This document shows, one piece after another, positions 22,524-23,780 of a DNA stretch of 23,780 nucleotides. The DNA is from an uncultured Bacilli bacterium (lineage in GTDB: Bacteria > Bacillota_I > Bacilli_A > RF39 > UBA660). The position numbers were made by a program, and so were the translations under genes. Location: the NCBI GenBank assembly GCA_934101605.1, contig CAKORS010000010.1, positions 1-23,780 on the forward strand, in the 5' to 3' direction. The notes under the pieces were generated by a model. That model worked only from the letters and a program-made list of their open reading frames with translations. It was not told the DNA's origin and ran no database searches. Every line of letters starts with the position of its first letter. Within the stretch, counting starts at the first letter, position 1.

Positions 22524-22985
22524 ATGAGTATAGAAATTATAACAAATCTAATTTTAGCCCTTTCCTTTGGTATTGCAATAGCAATTTTTATAACACCAAT
22601 ATTTGTGTATTTAAAAAAAATTATGTATCATCCCACTCAAAAGAAAAAGTTATTAGAAGAGGCAATAAAAAAAGGTCATGTAGTTAAGGCTAAACTCATA
22701 AAAGAACAAGATCTTAGAGAGTATGATACTCAATTTGGTTATCGCTATACTGGTCAAGTAATGGCTACTTATGAGTATAGTTACAACGGCAAAATATATA
22801 GAAGGAAATTTATAAGTTTCAATAAATTTGGTGATGAAGTAAATTTATACTTTATAAGCAATCCTAGAAAAGCAGAATTTGGAGGTAATTTATGGGTTAC
22901 TGCTAAAAATCATTGGATTAGATCATATTTACTCATGGTTTTGGTTGTTGCAATAATTTCTTTATTCATTCTTATATTTAAATGA
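22524..22985 (+). CDS. Membrane protein with DUF3592-like extracytoplasmic or cytoplasmic beta domain
   Basis: The 153-residue protein has two membrane helices (about 8-32 and 132-152) around a soluble middle part. That part, GHVVKAKLIKEQD followed by MATYEYSYNGKIYRRKF and GDEVNLYFISNPRKAEF, has the pattern of DUF3592 (PF12158) proteins, where a small beta fold with a YxVNGKxY-like strand lies between two helices. The match is by pattern only. It sits between two lipoprotein genes of the array on the same strand: its start is 12 bases after the first gene's stop, and its TGA overlaps the leader of the second. A role with the lipoproteins is possible but unproven. Confidence 0.68.
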   Translation: MSIEIITNLILALSFGIAIAIFITPIFVYLKKIMYHPTQKKKLLEEAIKKGHVVKAKLIKEQDLREYDTQFGYRYTGQVMATYEYSYNGKIYRRKFISFNKFGDEVNLYFISNPRKAEFGGNLWVTAKNHWIRSYLLMVLVVAIISLFILIFK

Positions 22986-23054
22986 AAGGTGTGATAAAAA
23001 TGAAAAATAAAATATTATTAGGTTTAATATGTGGTGGTCTTGTATTAGGACTTG
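22978..23054 (+). repeat. 77-bp direct repeat, copy 1 (lipoprotein gene 5' end)
   Basis: Every base from 22978 to 23054 is identical to 23704-23780, at an offset of 726. The repeat covers the ribosome site GAAAGGTGTGAT and the first 18 codons of the signal peptide. The true length of the match is unknown because the window ends within the second copy. Confidence 0.9.
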
Positions 23055-23683
23055 CTACAGGTTGTGGAAAACAAGTAAATAATAGTAATTCAAATAATGA
23101 TAATATGCAAAATAATTCATCAAACAAAAAATATGAAATAGCAGATGATCTAAAAGGAACTCTTAGTGTTAATTTAAGCACCACACAGTATTGCCTTAGT
23201 ACTCCTGATTTTCCAGGACGTGCATCTACAGGATATAAAAATAATGGACAAGGATATTTTATTATATATGATCAGTATGTAGATTCTGCCACTGAAGTTC
23301 AATATAACATAGATAATAAAGCTATTAAAAGTAGCAACGATGTTATTGATGTTATGAAACCACAATTCATTGCAAATGCAACTGTGGTTGGAGGGTTAAT
23401 CTATGCCGATAATTATGATTACACAATTACATCAAAAGAAAATTTAAATATTAATGGTTATAATATTACAAAGTTCAAAGGATACTTTACACTATCTGCT
23501 GAATTTAAACTTAGTTATAATACAGCACAATTTGTAGGATATAGTCTATTAGAAAATGGTTATCCAATTTACTTTGCTATTATTGAAAATCCTGATGAAG
23601 AAAAAAGTATAAACCTTGAAGATATGGCAGATAAGATTATTAAATCATATAGGATAAATGATGGTGATTGTTATGATGATTAA
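23000..23683 (+). CDS. Lipoprotein of a tandem paralogous family, member 2
   Basis: From the ATG at 23000 the protein has 227 residues. MKNK, a hydrophobic core and the lipobox LATGC (Cys22) mark it as a lipoprotein; a GKQVNNSNSNN linker and an Asn-rich segment follow. The soluble part (about 50-225), with TVVGGLIYADNYDY and a C-terminal DMADKIIKSYRIN, matches no family I recognise. I chose this start because GAAAGGTGTGAT lies just upstream at the usual distance; the ATG at 22982 is part of the leader and overlaps the previous gene. The signal region is almost the same as in member 1 and identical to member 3 as far as visible, while the body is different from member 1. Confidence 0.8.
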   Translation: MKNKILLGLICGGLVLGLATGCGKQVNNSNSNNDNMQNNSSNKKYEIADDLKGTLSVNLSTTQYCLSTPDFPGRASTGYKNNGQGYFIIYDQYVDSATEVQYNIDNKAIKSSNDVIDVMKPQFIANATVVGGLIYADNYDYTITSKENLNINGYNITKFKGYFTLSAEFKLSYNTAQFVGYSLLENGYPIYFAIIENPDEEKSINLEDMADKIIKSYRINDGDCYDD

Positions 23684-23703
23684 TAATTATTTGTTGTAAT
23701 AAA

Positions 23704-23780
23704 TTAAATGAAAGGTGTGATAAAAATGAAAAATAAAATATTATTAGGTTTAATATGTGGTGGTCTTGTATTAGGACTTG
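23704..23780 (+). repeat. 77-bp direct repeat, copy 2 (runs off the window)
   Basis: Identical to 22978-23054 up to the last base of the window; the match may continue beyond it. Confidence 0.9.
23726..23780 (+). CDS. Lipoprotein of the tandem family, member 3 (5' end only)
   Basis: An ATG after GAAAGGTGTGAT starts a frame whose 18 visible codons are identical, base for base, with those of member 2 (signal peptide region). The lipobox and body lie beyond the window. It shows that the array continues to the right, 42 bases after member 2. Confidence 0.75.
   Translation, partial: MKNKILLGLICGGLVLGL

Noticed and set aside
1..23780. Mycoplasma-type code (TGA as Trp)
   Set aside because: Conserved proteins use TGG for Trp, several end at TGA where family homology ends (for example the Mbeg1-like gene), and the only intact tRNA-Trp has anticodon CCA.

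Overview
The window is very AT-rich, coding-dense DNA from a low-GC Gram-positive bacterium: a Bacillota lineage, possibly one of the gut Bacilli/RF39-type or Clostridia-type groups. The reasons are strong Shine-Dalgarno sites, short intergenic gaps with U-tailed hairpin terminators, Firmicute-type cell-wall genes, and TGA used as a stop while Trp is read from TGG by a tRNA-Trp(CCA). A CwlJ-like cortex hydrolase hints at a spore former, but this is not proven. No species is identified.

Layout. (1) 1-810 is a scar: the 3' part of tmcAL (tRNA-Met cytidine acetate ligase) runs into the N-terminal fragment of a DNA-hypermodification (HMUDK helical domain) gene lying tail-to-tail with it; both are cut at the same place. 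(2) 866-3234 (minus) is an operon of mntP, a PF06541 membrane protein and a DUF2974/Mbeg1-like hydrolase. (3) 3320-3760 (plus) is a guanine deaminase-like gene. (4) 3785-7713 (minus) holds a MacB-like ABC transporter, tspO, and an isolated holin plus M23/SH3 endolysin pair. (5) 7798-8273 has two small membrane proteins sharing a terminator. (6) 8393-10178 (minus) is gltX followed by its cognate tRNA-Glu(CTC). (7) 10293-13834 (minus) is a cell-wall operon: alpha/beta hydrolase, membrane-anchored murF, ddl. (8) 14033-16597 (plus) is a three-gene ABC-2 exporter. (9) 16610-17778 (minus) is folD plus a DUF4186 gene. (10) 17854-19667 is a convergent pair of cell-wall hydrolases without signal peptides (amidase with five LysM; CwlJ-like).

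(11) From about 19700 to the right end the DNA looks accessory. A degenerate tRNA-Trp-like sequence with a good promoter is followed by an intact tRNA-Trp(CCA), then a tyrosine recombinase gene bracketed by two exact 29-bp inverted copies of a loxP-like site, then an array of lipoprotein genes. The array has two complete paralogues and a third cut by the window end, with a small membrane protein between the first two. The second and third lipoprotein genes begin with an identical stretch of at least 77 bp covering the ribosome site and signal peptide. This is the strongest candidate for an undescribed system: a possibly self-inverting recombinase cassette next to a variable lipoprotein family, similar in layout to mycoplasma vpma/vsa loci.

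Functional threads: Ddl makes D-Ala-D-Ala and MurF joins it to the peptidoglycan precursor; three peptidoglycan hydrolases lack signal peptides and would need a holin, lysis or spore localisation to reach their substrate; GluRS sits beside a tRNA it charges.
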